Assembly (NCBI RefSeq): GCF_003058465.1
Contig: NZ_CP028901.1
Span: forward strand, 4,030,001-4,094,000
DNA length: 64,000 nt
Source of the DNA: Orrella marina
GTDB lineage: Bacteria; Pseudomonadota; Gammaproteobacteria; Burkholderiales; Burkholderiaceae_B
Reading direction: 5' to 3'
In this document: in pieces, positions 33,928 through 42,885 of the stretch
How positions within the stretch are numbered: the first letter of the stretch is position 1
How the letters are laid out: each line of letters opens with the position of its first letter
The notes under the pieces: generated by a model
The model's input: the letters and a program-made list of their open reading frames with translations, nothing else
What the model was told of the DNA's origin: nothing
Databases searched by the model: none
Program-made: the position numbers and the translations under genes

Positions 33928-35730
33928 ATGCCAAGCGCTTCAGATATGTCCTCAGCGATCGACTTAACTGTCAGCACTCCACGTGTAGGCGACCTGTACC
34001 CCTCTGGATTCGAGAAGTCCGCCTGTTCTCCGGTTCTGCCAGCATCCCTTCGGTCTCCTGAGTCCTGTAATCCCCGTCAGATATGTCGAGCCGGTCTATT
34101 CAAGACCTGGTTGTGCGCGCTGACGATCGTGCTGACACAGGCAAGCCTGGTTCTGACGGCTCCCGCGCAGGCGCAGACAGCGGTGCAACCAGCAATGCAG
34201 CCATCTTTGCAGCCCATCACACCTGTTCTGTCGCCAGATGCGATGGTTCCTCAGACCGCGCTCTGGTTCGACGGGTCGGTGCCAAAGCCCCAGGTCGAGC
34301 AAGCGCTTGAGGTCATGCGGCGAGCTGATCTGGATGGACTTCGCGTTCAGGACTACCGCCCCGACCTGCTTCAGGCAGAGATTCTGGCGCTGACACAGAC
34401 CCCATCCGGGCAGGTCGATCCGGCGCGGGTCGCCGAACTCGACGCGATGCTCACGGCGGCCATGGAGCGATTCCTGTCCGATCTGGTTCTGGGGCGAGTT
34501 AGCCCGAAAGACGTGCACCAGGATTTTGATGACGCACCTGCTCACGAGTTTGATGCATCAGCCTACTTGCGTCAGGCACTTGCCCAAGGGGATCTGACGA
34601 ATGCAGTCGCGCAGGCTGCACCAAAGTTTCCGCTTTATCCCCTTCTCAAGCAGTGGCTGGCACGTTACCGGCAGATCCAGGGGGATCCCGCCTGGGAAGG
34701 TGACCTGGCCTTGCCGGCGGGTGGCAAGCTTGAGGCCGGTCAGACCTATCCTGACGCGCAGAGAATGCGTGGCCGTCTGAAGCTGCTCGGTGATTATGTG
34801 GTCATGCCGGGCGTGCAGGAGCCGCAAGATGCTGTCTACGATGCAGATCTTAAGCGTGCTGTCCGCTCGTTTCAGGAGCGACATGGCCTGACGGTCGATG
34901 GCGTTGTCGGTAAACAGACGATCGAGGCCCTGAATGTGAAACCGGCTGACCGGATCCGTCAGATCGAGTTGTCTATGGAGCGTGTTCGATGGACACCATT
35001 GCAGCATGCTGACCGGTTGCTGGTGGTCAATATCCCGGGCTTCATGCTGTATGGATACGAGACTGATGGCCTGGGCAATATCGATGTTCAACTCGAGATG
35101 CGGGTGGTCATTGGGCGGGCCCTGAACCATCGCACACCCTTGTTTGACGAATCGATGCGGTATATCGAGTTCAGTCCGTACTGGAACATCCCGCCATCGA
35201 TTGCACGCAGCGAGACGATTCCTGCGATCAAGCGAGATCCGGGCTATTTTTCTCGCCAGCAGCTTGAGTTTGTTGATGGTGCCGGGAATGTTTTTCAAGA
35301 GGTCACGCCCCAGCGACTTGATGCGGTGCGGGCAGGCCAGCTTCGGATCCGGCAACGCCCAGGGCCGAGGAATGCGTTGGGCGATGTCAAGTTTGTGTTC
35401 CCCAACAACATGAACATATTCATGCATCACACTCCGGCGACTCAACTCTTCTCCAGAAGCCGGCGAGATTTCAGTCATGGTTGCATCCGCGTCGAAGCGC
35501 CTGTCGATCTGGCCCGGTTTGTGCTGGCCAACGATCCGGCCTGGGACGAGAACCGGATCCGCCAGGCGATGGGGCTGGGCCGCTCGAACACGACCCGCTT
35601 GCAGCAGCCGGTGCCAGTGGTGATTGCCTACAGCACGGTTATGGCTCGCGATAACGGGAAAATCTACTTTTATTCAGATATTTATGGGCATGACGAGCGT
35701 CTCGGGCTGGCGCTTGAGCAGCGTCTGTAA
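33928..35730 (+). CDS. L,D-transpeptidase, YcbB/LdtD type
   Basis: This is a periplasmic murein enzyme that makes 3-3 cross-links. From the ATG at 33928 (GGAAGG five bases upstream) the protein has 600 residues. A membrane segment at about 60-80 (TWLCALTIVLTQASLVLTAP) precedes the exported part; the roughly 55 residues before it are unusually long. A YcbB-type N-terminal domain follows, then a peptidoglycan-binding domain (YDADLKRAVRSFQERHGLTV) and a YkuD catalytic domain ending in SHGCIRVEAP, where Cys is the nucleophile. The next gene is a MepK-type endopeptidase, the same partner as in E. coli (ycbB-ycbK), which strengthens both calls. Confidence 0.9.
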   Translation: MPSASDMSSAIDLTVSTPRVGDLYPSGFEKSACSPVLPASLRSPESCNPRQICRAGLFKTWLCALTIVLTQASLVLTAPAQAQTAVQPAMQPSLQPITPVLSPDAMVPQTALWFDGSVPKPQVEQALEVMRRADLDGLRVQDYRPDLLQAEILALTQTPSGQVDPARVAELDAMLTAAMERFLSDLVLGRVSPKDVHQDFDDAPAHEFDASAYLRQALAQGDLTNAVAQAAPKFPLYPLLKQWLARYRQIQGDPAWEGDLALPAGGKLEAGQTYPDAQRMRGRLKLLGDYVVMPGVQEPQDAVYDADLKRAVRSFQERHGLTVDGVVGKQTIEALNVKPADRIRQIELSMERVRWTPLQHADRLLVVNIPGFMLYGYETDGLGNIDVQLEMRVVIGRALNHRTPLFDESMRYIEFSPYWNIPPSIARSETIPAIKRDPGYFSRQQLEFVDGAGNVFQEVTPQRLDAVRAGQLRIRQRPGPRNALGDVKFVFPNNMNIFMHHTPATQLFSRSRRDFSHGCIRVEAPVDLARFVLANDPAWDENRIRQAMGLGRSNTTRLQQPVPVVIAYSTVMARDNGKIYFYSDIYGHDERLGLALEQRL

Positions 35731-35752
35731 ATCAGCACGGAGAAGTAAAAGC

Positions 35753-36325
35753 ATGCGTCAAGTAAAGCGAGCAGACATGGTAATCAACACTAGAAGATCC
35801 TTGCTGAAAGCGTCCGGTTTCGGATTGCTGCTGGTCGGCGCGCCTGCGCTGGCGAAGGTGACCACACCGGTCAAGATACCGGGACGTCAGATTGGCATGA
35901 ATCACCTTCATACATCAGAGAGAATCGGACTCGTGTATGCCAGGGGGCCTGTCTATCTTGATCCAGCCCTGGATAAACTCAATGTCTTTTTGCGGGACCA
36001 CTACACTCACGAAGTGGGGAGTATGGATCCCGGGCTGTACGACATTCTTCACGACATCCGCAACGCGCTCGGTGCGCGGGGGCACTACGAGATCATTTCA
36101 GGGTATCGCAGTCCCAAAACCAACGAGCGACTGCGTACCACCCGTGGTGGGGGTGTGGCCAAACGCAGTCTGCACATGGATGGCAAGGCAATCGATGTGC
36201 GCCTGCCCGGTGTGCCGTTGAAGGATTTGCGTGAGGCGGCGATTGCGCTTGAGCGGGGCGGAGTTGGGTATTATCCGCGTGATAATTTTGTGCACGTTGA
36301 CACCGGTAAGTTTCGTACCTGGTGA
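35753..36325 (+). CDS. DUF882/YcbK (MepK-like) murein endopeptidase
   Basis: This is a zinc peptidase of the M15-like DUF882 family; the E. coli member MepK cleaves 3-3 peptidoglycan cross-links. The N-terminus carries a twin-arginine signal (NTRRSLLKASGFGLLLVG). The metal and catalytic residues appear as SGYRSPKTN, SLHMDGKAIDV (HxxxxxxD) and the final FVHVDTG. Length 190. The ATG at 35753 has GGAGAAG upstream. The gene starts 22 bases after the L,D-transpeptidase stop, so the cross-link maker and remover are made together. Confidence 0.88.
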   Translation: MRQVKRADMVINTRRSLLKASGFGLLLVGAPALAKVTTPVKIPGRQIGMNHLHTSERIGLVYARGPVYLDPALDKLNVFLRDHYTHEVGSMDPGLYDILHDIRNALGARGHYEIISGYRSPKTNERLRTTRGGGVAKRSLHMDGKAIDVRLPGVPLKDLREAAIALERGGVGYYPRDNFVHVDTGKFRTW

Positions 36326-36379
36326 GTAATCTGCCCGGGGCGCAATGTCGCCCAGGGCGTGATGGATGTTTGCTCTGTG

Positions 36380-37459
36380 TTATCTGGCAATATCCACGTC
36401 CGGCTCGATGCTCGGTGGTAGCGCTGCGGGCAGGGAGGGGCCTGTTTCGTCGAGCCCTGGCTGAGGGCCGACAGGTGCCAGAATGCGGGCGATCAGCCAG
36501 TTCCAGGTCGGACCCAGTTCCGGACGGCTGCCTTCCTGAATTGCCGGCCGGTTAACGTCGAGCTGGTTGTCGGGCCCAACGGATCCGAGATTGAAAACAA
36601 AGAAGTAATTGGGCTCGAATCCCATCCGGATATCGGTGACGTACACATTGTCATCACGTTCGTGCATCCGGTAGAACCCCTTTGAGAAGCGCGCAACCTC
36701 ACGTACACCCGGGTGATCCCAGTGCTGCTCGATCAAGTCAGCGCGGCGGTCATATTGACGCCATTCAATCTTTGGCGAGTCATCAAACACCGAGTACCAG
36801 CCCTCGTAGTAGTGTGTGGGGGACACAGCGACCATGCGCCAGAGAAAAGTGTTCAGCGGTGAAGGGGTGATGAGCCATTCATCGATGCGGTCCCCAGGCG
36901 GCGATGCCTTGGCCACGGTCGTGACGTGCTCCTGAGCAATGACGGTCCAGACCATGTAGGTACTGCTGACAAGCAGCCCCAGGGCGTTCCAGGTCCACCT
37001 GAACCGGGATCGGCTCCAGAGGCAGGCGAGCAAGCCGATCAGTAGTGGCGCTGTGTATAACGGGTCAATGATGAAGATACTTCCCTGCCCGAAAGGATAG
37101 TTGCTCCAGGGCAGGGCGAGTTGAGTGCCGTAGACCGTCATATAGTCGATGCCGACGTGCGTGATCAGCACCAGCCAGAAGGCCATCCACCAGCGGGAGA
37201 AGGTGGCTGCCTGGCGGTGAATCAAGTGTGCCACCGCCGCAAAAACCGCTGAGGCTGCAGTGAGATAGGCGATTGCGTGCGTTTCGGCACGATGGCGAGT
37301 CATGTTGAGGATGGCGTCTCCGAAGTCCATCACCACATCGAGGTCGGGTGCGGTTCCAGCAAAAGCTCCCCAGAGCGCAGACTGCCAGACCGGGACTTTG
37401 CGTCCCATGACGGCAACGGCAACTGCGGAACCTAATGTGATCTGTGTAAGGCTGTCCAT
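36380..37459 (-). CDS. Membrane-bound metal-dependent hydrolase family protein (YdjM/DUF457 type)
   Basis: This belongs to the family of predicted inner-membrane metal-dependent hydrolases (COG1988). The start MDSLTQITLGSAVAVAVMG and the motif MTRHRAETHAI (the family HRGxTH element) are diagnostic. Four to six hydrophobic segments fill the first 190 residues; the C-terminal 160 residues are soluble and specific to a longer subgroup (SPTHYYEGWYSVFDDSPKI). Length 359. The biological role of the family is not established. It is convergent with the murein endopeptidase gene and is not in an operon. Confidence 0.82.
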   Translation of the reverse strand: MDSLTQITLGSAVAVAVMGRKVPVWQSALWGAFAGTAPDLDVVMDFGDAILNMTRHRAETHAIAYLTAASAVFAAVAHLIHRQAATFSRWWMAFWLVLITHVGIDYMTVYGTQLALPWSNYPFGQGSIFIIDPLYTAPLLIGLLACLWSRSRFRWTWNALGLLVSSTYMVWTVIAQEHVTTVAKASPPGDRIDEWLITPSPLNTFLWRMVAVSPTHYYEGWYSVFDDSPKIEWRQYDRRADLIEQHWDHPGVREVARFSKGFYRMHERDDNVYVTDIRMGFEPNYFFVFNLGSVGPDNQLDVNRPAIQEGSRPELGPTWNWLIARILAPVGPQPGLDETGPSLPAALPPSIEPDVDIAR

Positions 37460-37695
37460 GAGTCAGGTTTGATGATCTCGAATCGCAACAGCAGACGCGA
37501 AAGACTCGTCTGCCAGAAAAGGATGATGGTCTGGCTGACATGGCGGAACTGTTTCCGACCCTGTCAGGGCTGTGCATGAGTACTGCATGGCATTTGGCCA
37601 TGCTCCCAAAGGCACACATTATGAGTCACTGAGCGATGAATAGTTCGCACGGTGGCAAAGCGGCGTAGTGCACTCAGTCAGCGAGGTGGCACGCC

Positions 37696-38511
37696 TTAAT
37701 CTTTGACCAGTCCCCCATCGACAACCAGATTCTGTCCGGTGACTGCGCGAGACCAGGGCGACAGAAAAAACAGCACGGCATCGGCGAATTCTTCGGGCGT
37801 GGTGACCGATTGCAGCGGTGTGTTCCGGGCGATCAGGTCAAATACAAAATCCGGTGTGGCAGCACTTGCATCGGTGGTTCTGAGCAGCCCACCTGACACC
37901 ATGTTGACCGTGATGCCATCGGGACCGAGTTCGTGCGCTGCTGTGCGGGTCAGCGAAAGCAGGCCTGCCTTGGCCGCGGTGTAGTCGTGGTAGGGGACGA
38001 CCGGATTCTGAAACAGATTGGTTCCAACATTGACGATTCTGCCAAACCTTGCAGAGCGCATGCCCGGTAGTGTCGCCTGGATCGTGTTCAAGGCTCCCCC
38101 GACGGCCCCTCGTGCCTGCTGCTCGAAATGTTGCAAGGTAATGGTGTCGAGTCTGGGGCGGTCATCTCCGTTGAACGTGAATGAGACCAGGGCATTGTTG
38201 ATGACGCTGGTGACCGGGCTCCCGAACTGGGCTTCGATCTGTGAGACCATCTGGCCCACAGCCGCAGGATCGGTTACATCGGCCTGGACTGTGCAGACAC
38301 GGCTTCCGAGTTCTGACTGCAGGCGTTCTGCGCTGGACTGACTGCCGAGGTAATTGACGGCGACTCTGGCGCCTTCACGATGAAGGGCCCGCACAATCGA
38401 CTCGCCAAGGCCTCGTGCTCCCCCAGTGACCAGCACAATCTGTTGTTCGATCTTCAAATGCTTGCTCCGTGGTGCGAATTCTGATGTCGGAACATCGGTG
38501 ATATCTCTCAT
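37696..38511 (-). CDS. Short-chain dehydrogenase/reductase (3-oxoacyl-ACP reductase-like)
   Basis: This is a classical SDR oxidoreductase of 271 residues. Cofactor motif LVTGGARGLGES near residue 27 fits an NADP(H) enzyme (Arg follows Ala). The active site is YHDYTAAKAGLLSLTRTAA (Tyr-x-x-x-Lys form), and the end VTGQNLVVDGGLVKD is typical of FabG-like members. The usual NAG motif reads INNALVS here, and the catalytic Ser region is VNVGTNLF, with Thr or Asn where Ser is usual, which is odd. The ATG at 38511 lacks a good ribosome site; the first 20 residues are not conserved, so the true start may lie further in. Substrate unknown. Confidence 0.82.
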   Translation of the reverse strand: MRDITDVPTSEFAPRSKHLKIEQQIVLVTGGARGLGESIVRALHREGARVAVNYLGSQSSAERLQSELGSRVCTVQADVTDPAAVGQMVSQIEAQFGSPVTSVINNALVSFTFNGDDRPRLDTITLQHFEQQARGAVGGALNTIQATLPGMRSARFGRIVNVGTNLFQNPVVPYHDYTAAKAGLLSLTRTAAHELGPDGITVNMVSGGLLRTTDASAATPDFVFDLIARNTPLQSVTTPEEFADAVLFFLSPWSRAVTGQNLVVDGGLVKD

Positions 38512-38870
38512 TGTCTGTTTGCGTACTCATCTCAAACCCAGGGGTGAATCGCAAAGCGATCGACGAGTAGACAGTGAAACGGCAGATGATAGCGCGCCGA
38601 CGTGACTGACAGGATGACATCACGCCAGCTGTATGGGCTATTCAAATAGTCTGGGCGCTTTCGGGTGATGTGTCGCACTGCTCACGCATGATAAACCACG
38701 CAAAGCCACACAAAACCACACAAAACCAGACAATCTTGTCGGAAACAGAAGGTTTCTCGCAGATCGTGAACCAACTCGCATACCATGAGTCAGACTTTGA
38801 CGTTTGTTGCCCCTGCCAGCCGGCAAAGGTTGCCCGCCTCGAATGCCTATCAAATCTTTCTGGAGCCCGG
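38512..38870. other. Intergenic region upstream of CopD-like gene
   Basis: No gene is supported here. The only structured feature is the 10-base repeat listed separately at 38696. The frame that continues into the CopD-like gene is open from 38670, but the repeat lies in it and the sequence is not protein-like. Confidence 0.5.
38696..38733 (+). repeat. Four tandem 10-base units CCACACAAAA
   Basis: Units read CCACGCAAAG, CCACACAAAA, CCACACAAAA, CCAGACAA. The A-tracts recur once per helical turn, a pattern that bends DNA. The array lies about 140 bases before the CopD-like gene. Confidence 0.65.
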
Positions 38871-39337
38871 ATGCTATACGACCTGCTTAAAACTGTTCAC
38901 ATTCTGTCACTTGTCCTCTGGATCGGGGCATGATGTTTGTGCAGTGGTTTCTCAGGCCCGCCCTGCTGCATCTTGCAAGCGAGCAAAGACTGGTATTGAT
39001 GCACGAGGTGCTGACCCGGTTCTTCCGAGGGGTTCTGATTGCCTGTGTGCTGGTTCTGGTGACGGGCTTCTGGATGATTGGTCGCGTCGCTAAAAGCACT
39101 GTTCAGGCGGGTGGGTCCTTTGACATGCCGATCGCCTGGTGGGTCATGGCCGTTGTAGGTACCCTGATGGTGGCTATTTTCATGCACATCCGGTTCGCCC
39201 CGTTCAGGCGGCTAGGTGATGCCATCAAATTTACGGCGTGGGACAAGGCAGGGCAGGCCCTGGGGCAGATTCGCAATCTTGTCGCGGTCAACCTGACCCT
39301 GGGTGTTTTGCTGATTGTTTACGTGTTGCTCGCCTGA
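38871..39337 (+). pseudogene. CopD-like four-helix membrane protein, frameshifted
   Basis: The first frame starts at the ATG at 38871 (GGAG seven bases upstream) with MLYDLLKTVHILSLVLWIG and then stops. The second frame continues MMFVQWFLRPALLHLASEQR and runs to 39337 with three more hydrophobic segments. One extra G in the four-G run at 38925-38928 joins them into a protein of about 155 residues beginning LYDLLKTVHILSLVLWIGG, the typical first helix with conserved His of the CopD/YjiG-type small membrane proteins. It may handle copper or haem; the function is not established. Its end overlaps the prpF end by 19 bases on the other strand. Confidence 0.75.
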
Positions 39338-40527
39338 TCGAGGGGTTGCAGGCAGGAGGACGGCACAAACACCTGCCCGTCCATCAGTCTGCGTGCGCTG
39401 CGACTGACTTTTACAGCGTTTACCACAGCCTGTCCGGATGCGTCTGTATGCACATCCGCACCAATGCGCAAGACACCAGAGGGGTGACCGAAGACGATGT
39501 CATTGCGGGCGTGTCCGAGAATCTGGCTCACTACGGTTCCTTCGATGGCCGCTGCCGCTGCGATGCCAACCGCACCGGTGCCCGTCATCGCGTGGTGTAG
39601 CTTGCCCATGGAGAGAATCCGCGCCAGCAGATCAATGTTGTCCGCACTGACGGTCTTGCCATCGGACGCCGTGTAGGTATCCGGTTTCGCAAAAAACGCC
39701 AGCTTGGGTGTGTGCTGACGGGATCGGGACACTTCTTCGACAGAGAGTCCAAGACCCATCCGGACCGCGGCGTGGGCGCGAATCTGCTCGAGCCGATCGA
39801 GGAGATCGTGGTTGCTGTTCAGATCGACTTGCAGTTCCTTGCCAGTTAGCCCGAGCGATGCCGCACTGACAAAGACAGCCGGATTGCCAGCCATGATCAT
39901 GGTTGCAGATAAGGTGCCAAAGCCCGGGACCTCGAGTTCGTCGATGCGATTGCCGGTCGGGAACATGCCCGAGACACCAGCCTGGCCATCTTCACCAGCC
40001 TCGCTGTTGCTGGCGCCAGGGTCCAGAAACTCAATCCTGATCTCAGCGGCAGGAAAAGCCACGCCATCGAGCTTGAACTCGCCCGTCTCGAGAACCTGGC
40101 CCTCGCGGACTGGTACGTGTGCCAGTATCCGCTTCCGGATGTTGGCCTGCCAGATTCTGATGGTTATCCCGCAAGCCTCACCAGGTGATATCAGGCCACG
40201 ATGGATTGCAAAGGGTCCGACTGCAGCAGTCAGGTTGCCACAGTTGCCACTCCAGTCGATCAGAGGCTTGTCGATTGATACCTGGCCAAACAGATAGTCG
40301 ATGTCACTGTCAGGCCGGTCGCTGGCCGAGATGATCACAATCTTGCTGGTGCTGCTGGTCGCTGCTCCCATGCCATCAATGTGCTGACCATAAGGGTCCG
40401 GACTGCCGATCACCCGCATCAGAACCTGGTCACGTATGACAGGATCTTCGGGAAGATCCTCAGCCAGGAAAAACACACCTTTGCTGGTACCTCCTCGCAT
40501 GTAGGTGGCACGAATGGGAACTTGCAT
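39319..40527 (-). CDS. prpF: PrpF-family isomerase (methylaconitate/4-oxalomesaconate type)
   Basis: This is a diaminopimelate-epimerase-fold isomerase that moves a double bond in an unsaturated di- or tricarboxylate. The start MQVPIRATYMRGGTSKGVFF is the PrpF signature; DWSGNCGNLTAAVGPFAI holds the first catalytic Cys region and GNPAVFVSAASLGL the second half. Length 402, near the family norm. The ATG at 40527 is preferred over a TTG at 40548. Relatives act in the 2-methylcitrate cycle or in gallate and protocatechuate degradation. With an ICL-family enzyme elsewhere in the window a methylcitrate role is possible, but they are 39 kb apart. Confidence 0.88.
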   Translation of the reverse strand: MQVPIRATYMRGGTSKGVFFLAEDLPEDPVIRDQVLMRVIGSPDPYGQHIDGMGAATSSTSKIVIISASDRPDSDIDYLFGQVSIDKPLIDWSGNCGNLTAAVGPFAIHRGLISPGEACGITIRIWQANIRKRILAHVPVREGQVLETGEFKLDGVAFPAAEIRIEFLDPGASNSEAGEDGQAGVSGMFPTGNRIDELEVPGFGTLSATMIMAGNPAVFVSAASLGLTGKELQVDLNSNHDLLDRLEQIRAHAAVRMGLGLSVEEVSRSRQHTPKLAFFAKPDTYTASDGKTVSADNIDLLARILSMGKLHHAMTGTGAVGIAAAAAIEGTVVSQILGHARNDIVFGHPSGVLRIGADVHTDASGQAVVNAVKVSRSARRLMDGQVFVPSSCLQPLDQASNT

Positions 40528-40683
40528 GGTTGAAACTCGCTTCTTCAAAGACTTGCATCGTCAGAAACAAGTGTTGTAACCAGTTTTTGTGGTGTGCGTA
40601 AAGAGAGGTGCTGTGCAGACAGGATGCCTGCGAAGAAGTTTGCCCCCATGCCGGGATGAATCATTGGCATGGGGAGGTCGGGA

Positions 40684-41523
40684 TCAGCCAAAACGTCCGG
40701 TCAGGTAGTTTTGTGTCAATTGATGCCTGGGATTGACAAAGATATCCTCGGTCTTGCCAACCTCGATCAGCTTGCCCAGGTGAAAGTAGGCAGTCCTGTC
40801 TGAGACCCGGGCAGCCTGCTGCATCGAGTGGGTGACGACCACGATGGTGTAGTCACGTTTAAGCTCATGCATGAGCTCTTCCACTGTTGCCGTTGCAATC
40901 GGGTCGAGCGCTGAGCAGGGCTCATCCATCAGGATGACTTCAGGGCTGACGGCAATCGCCCGCGCAATGCAAAGGCGTTGCTGCTGACCGCCGGAAAGTC
41001 CGGTTCCCGGGTTGTCCAGCCGGTCCTTTACTTCCTTCCAGAGGCCGGCCTTGGTCAGCGCGGCTTCGACGATCTCGTCCATCTCGGCCTTGCTGTTGGC
41101 CAGTCCGTGAATCTTGGGGCCATAGGCGATGTTGTCGTAAATGGATTTCGGGAAGGGATTGGGCTTTTGAAACACCATGCCCACACGCGCGCGCAGTTCG
41201 ACCACATCCAGATCGGGCGAGTAGATGTCAGTGCCATCGAGTTCGATCAAGCCGGTGATCCGACAGTTGTCGATGGTGTCGTTCATGCGGTTAAGCGTAC
41301 GCAGGAAAGTGGATTTTCCGCATCCGGATGGGCCAATGAACGCGACCAGTTCTTCGCGTCCGACTTCCAGATTGACATTGTTGATCGCTTGCTTGGTGCC
41401 GTAGAACACGTTCACGTCACGGGCAACGATTCGCGGGTTCTTTGCGGTGGTATTGCCCAGTGTCTTGAAGCTGTCGTCTTCGTAGTTGCTGTTATCCAGC
41501 GGGCCGCTCGGCGTGGTTGCCAT
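40684..41523 (-). CDS. pstB: Phosphate ABC transporter ATP-binding protein PstB
   Basis: This is the ATPase of the high-affinity phosphate importer. Walker A is [19 protein letters not shown], the Q-loop is [19 protein letters not shown] (a PstB hallmark), the signature is [16 protein letters not shown] and Walker B is [16 protein letters not shown]. Length 279 from the ATG at 41523, which has an AAGGAACC-type ribosome site; the frame extends upstream to 41571 without need. It is the last of pstS-pstC-pstA-pstB. No phoU follows within the 150 bases before the next gene, which is oriented the same way but unrelated. Confidence 0.96.
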   Translation of the reverse strand: MATTPSGPLDNSNYEDDSFKTLGNTTAKNPRIVARDVNVFYGTKQAINNVNLEVGREELVAFIGPSGCGKSTFLRTLNRMNDTIDNCRITGLIELDGTDIYSPDLDVVELRARVGMVFQKPNPFPKSIYDNIAYGPKIHGLANSKAEMDEIVEAALTKAGLWKEVKDRLDNPGTGLSGGQQQRLCIARAIAVSPEVILMDEPCSALDPIATATVEELMHELKRDYTIVVVTHSMQQAARVSDRTAYFHLGKLIEVGKTEDIFVNPRHQLTQNYLTGRFG

Positions 41524-41589
41524 GCCTTGGTTCCTTTTGCGTGAATGTAGGTCCCTGAGAGTCTGAGTCATCAGGGGGTCGACAATACA

Positions 41590-42870
41590 TTAATTGGTTT
41601 TTTCGAACTTGCTGCGCAGGTAGACCGCGATCATGTTCATGGTGACCAGAAAGCCCAGCAGCACCAGAATCGCTGCACTGGTGCGCGATGCAAATCCTCG
41701 CTCGGGACTGTCGGCCCAGATAAAGATCTGCGTCGGCAATGCGGTGGCCGCATCCATCGGGGAAGCAGGCACCGCGGTGATAAATGCGTTCATGCCGATG
41801 AGCAGCAGCGGTGCAGTTTCGCCAAGTGCCTGGGCCAGTCCGATGATCGTTCCAGTCAGGATGCCAGGCATGGCCGAGGGCAGGATATGGTGAAACACGG
41901 CTTGCTGTCTGGACGCACCGATCCCCATGGCGGCCTCGCCAATCGAGGGTGGTACAGCCTTGATAGCCGAACGGGTCGCAATGATGATCGTTGGTAGCGT
42001 CATCAGGGCAAGCGTCAAGCCACCCACCACCGGCGCAGAACGGGGCATGCCAAACCAGTTCAGGAACACCGCCAGAGCAAGCAGGCCGAACACCACCGAC
42101 GGAACTGCTGCAAGGTTGTTGATGTTGATCTCGATCAGGTCTGTGAACTTGTTGCGCGGTGCAAACAGTTCGAGATAGATTGCCGCGCCAATGCCGACCG
42201 GGAAACTGATCAGAAAACACACCATCAGCGCGTAGAACGACCCGGTGAGTGCACCGGCAAGTCCTGCAATTTCCGGAAACCTTGAGTCTGCGTTGGTGAT
42301 CAGGCCCCAGTTGATTTTCGAACTGATCTGGCCCCTTGCCTTCAGTTCGTCAAACCACTGGATCTCGTCCTGCTTGAGACGTCGGAATTCTTCTGGCGTA
42401 TCCCGATCAATCAAGGCTTTGTTGAGCTGGTCGTACGGGTCAGATACGGGAACAGAAAACGGGATGGTCGTGCCAATGACGTGCGGATTGGCCACAACAT
42501 AGTCTCGTAACAGAAACTGCGAGGCGGCACTGGGCATCGAGGTGAGCCTGCGTCGTTCTGCCCGGTTGGTGACTTGCGGAAACTCTGCCTCGATCGCATC
42601 GTTCACGACGTTGCGAAACCGGCCCTTGAAAGGATCTTCTCTCGAGACATATTTTTCGCTGATATCAAAGTTCAGCGTGAGATAGGTCTGGGTGAAAGCT
42701 GGATAGCCTGACATGGTCAGACTGCCGACTAGCAGCACCAGGATGCCGATTGCCACAAACAGCGCGCTCAGGCCAATGGCCCGCAGCGTCATGTCGCCAC
42801 GCTTGCGCCGAGCATAGCGCGGTCCGGACATCAGCTCTTTCCAGTCGGGTTTTTTCAGTTTTGCGGTCAT
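41590..42870 (-). CDS. pstA: Phosphate ABC transporter permease PstA, long form
   Basis: This is a membrane subunit of the Pst importer. The ABC permease core lies in residues 200-420, with the EAA-type loop IGEAAMGIGASRQQAVFHHI and GLAQALGETAPLLLIGMNAF. The first 200 residues contain helix 1, then an extracytoplasmic domain of about 150 residues (DUF3333-like) absent from E. coli PstA (about 296 residues). Length 426. This long form is common in alphaproteobacteria and some marine bacteria. It starts 15 bases after pstC ends. Confidence 0.93.
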   Translation of the reverse strand: MTAKLKKPDWKELMSGPRYARRKRGDMTLRAIGLSALFVAIGILVLLVGSLTMSGYPAFTQTYLTLNFDISEKYVSREDPFKGRFRNVVNDAIEAEFPQVTNRAERRRLTSMPSAASQFLLRDYVVANPHVIGTTIPFSVPVSDPYDQLNKALIDRDTPEEFRRLKQDEIQWFDELKARGQISSKINWGLITNADSRFPEIAGLAGALTGSFYALMVCFLISFPVGIGAAIYLELFAPRNKFTDLIEININNLAAVPSVVFGLLALAVFLNWFGMPRSAPVVGGLTLALMTLPTIIIATRSAIKAVPPSIGEAAMGIGASRQQAVFHHILPSAMPGILTGTIIGLAQALGETAPLLLIGMNAFITAVPASPMDAATALPTQIFIWADSPERGFASRTSAAILVLLGFLVTMNMIAVYLRSKFEKTN

Positions 42871-42885
42871 GATGGTGTCCGGTCC

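Noticed and set aside
38696..38733. Short repeats as a CRISPR array
   Set aside because: Units are 10 bases with no spacers and no cas genes nearby.
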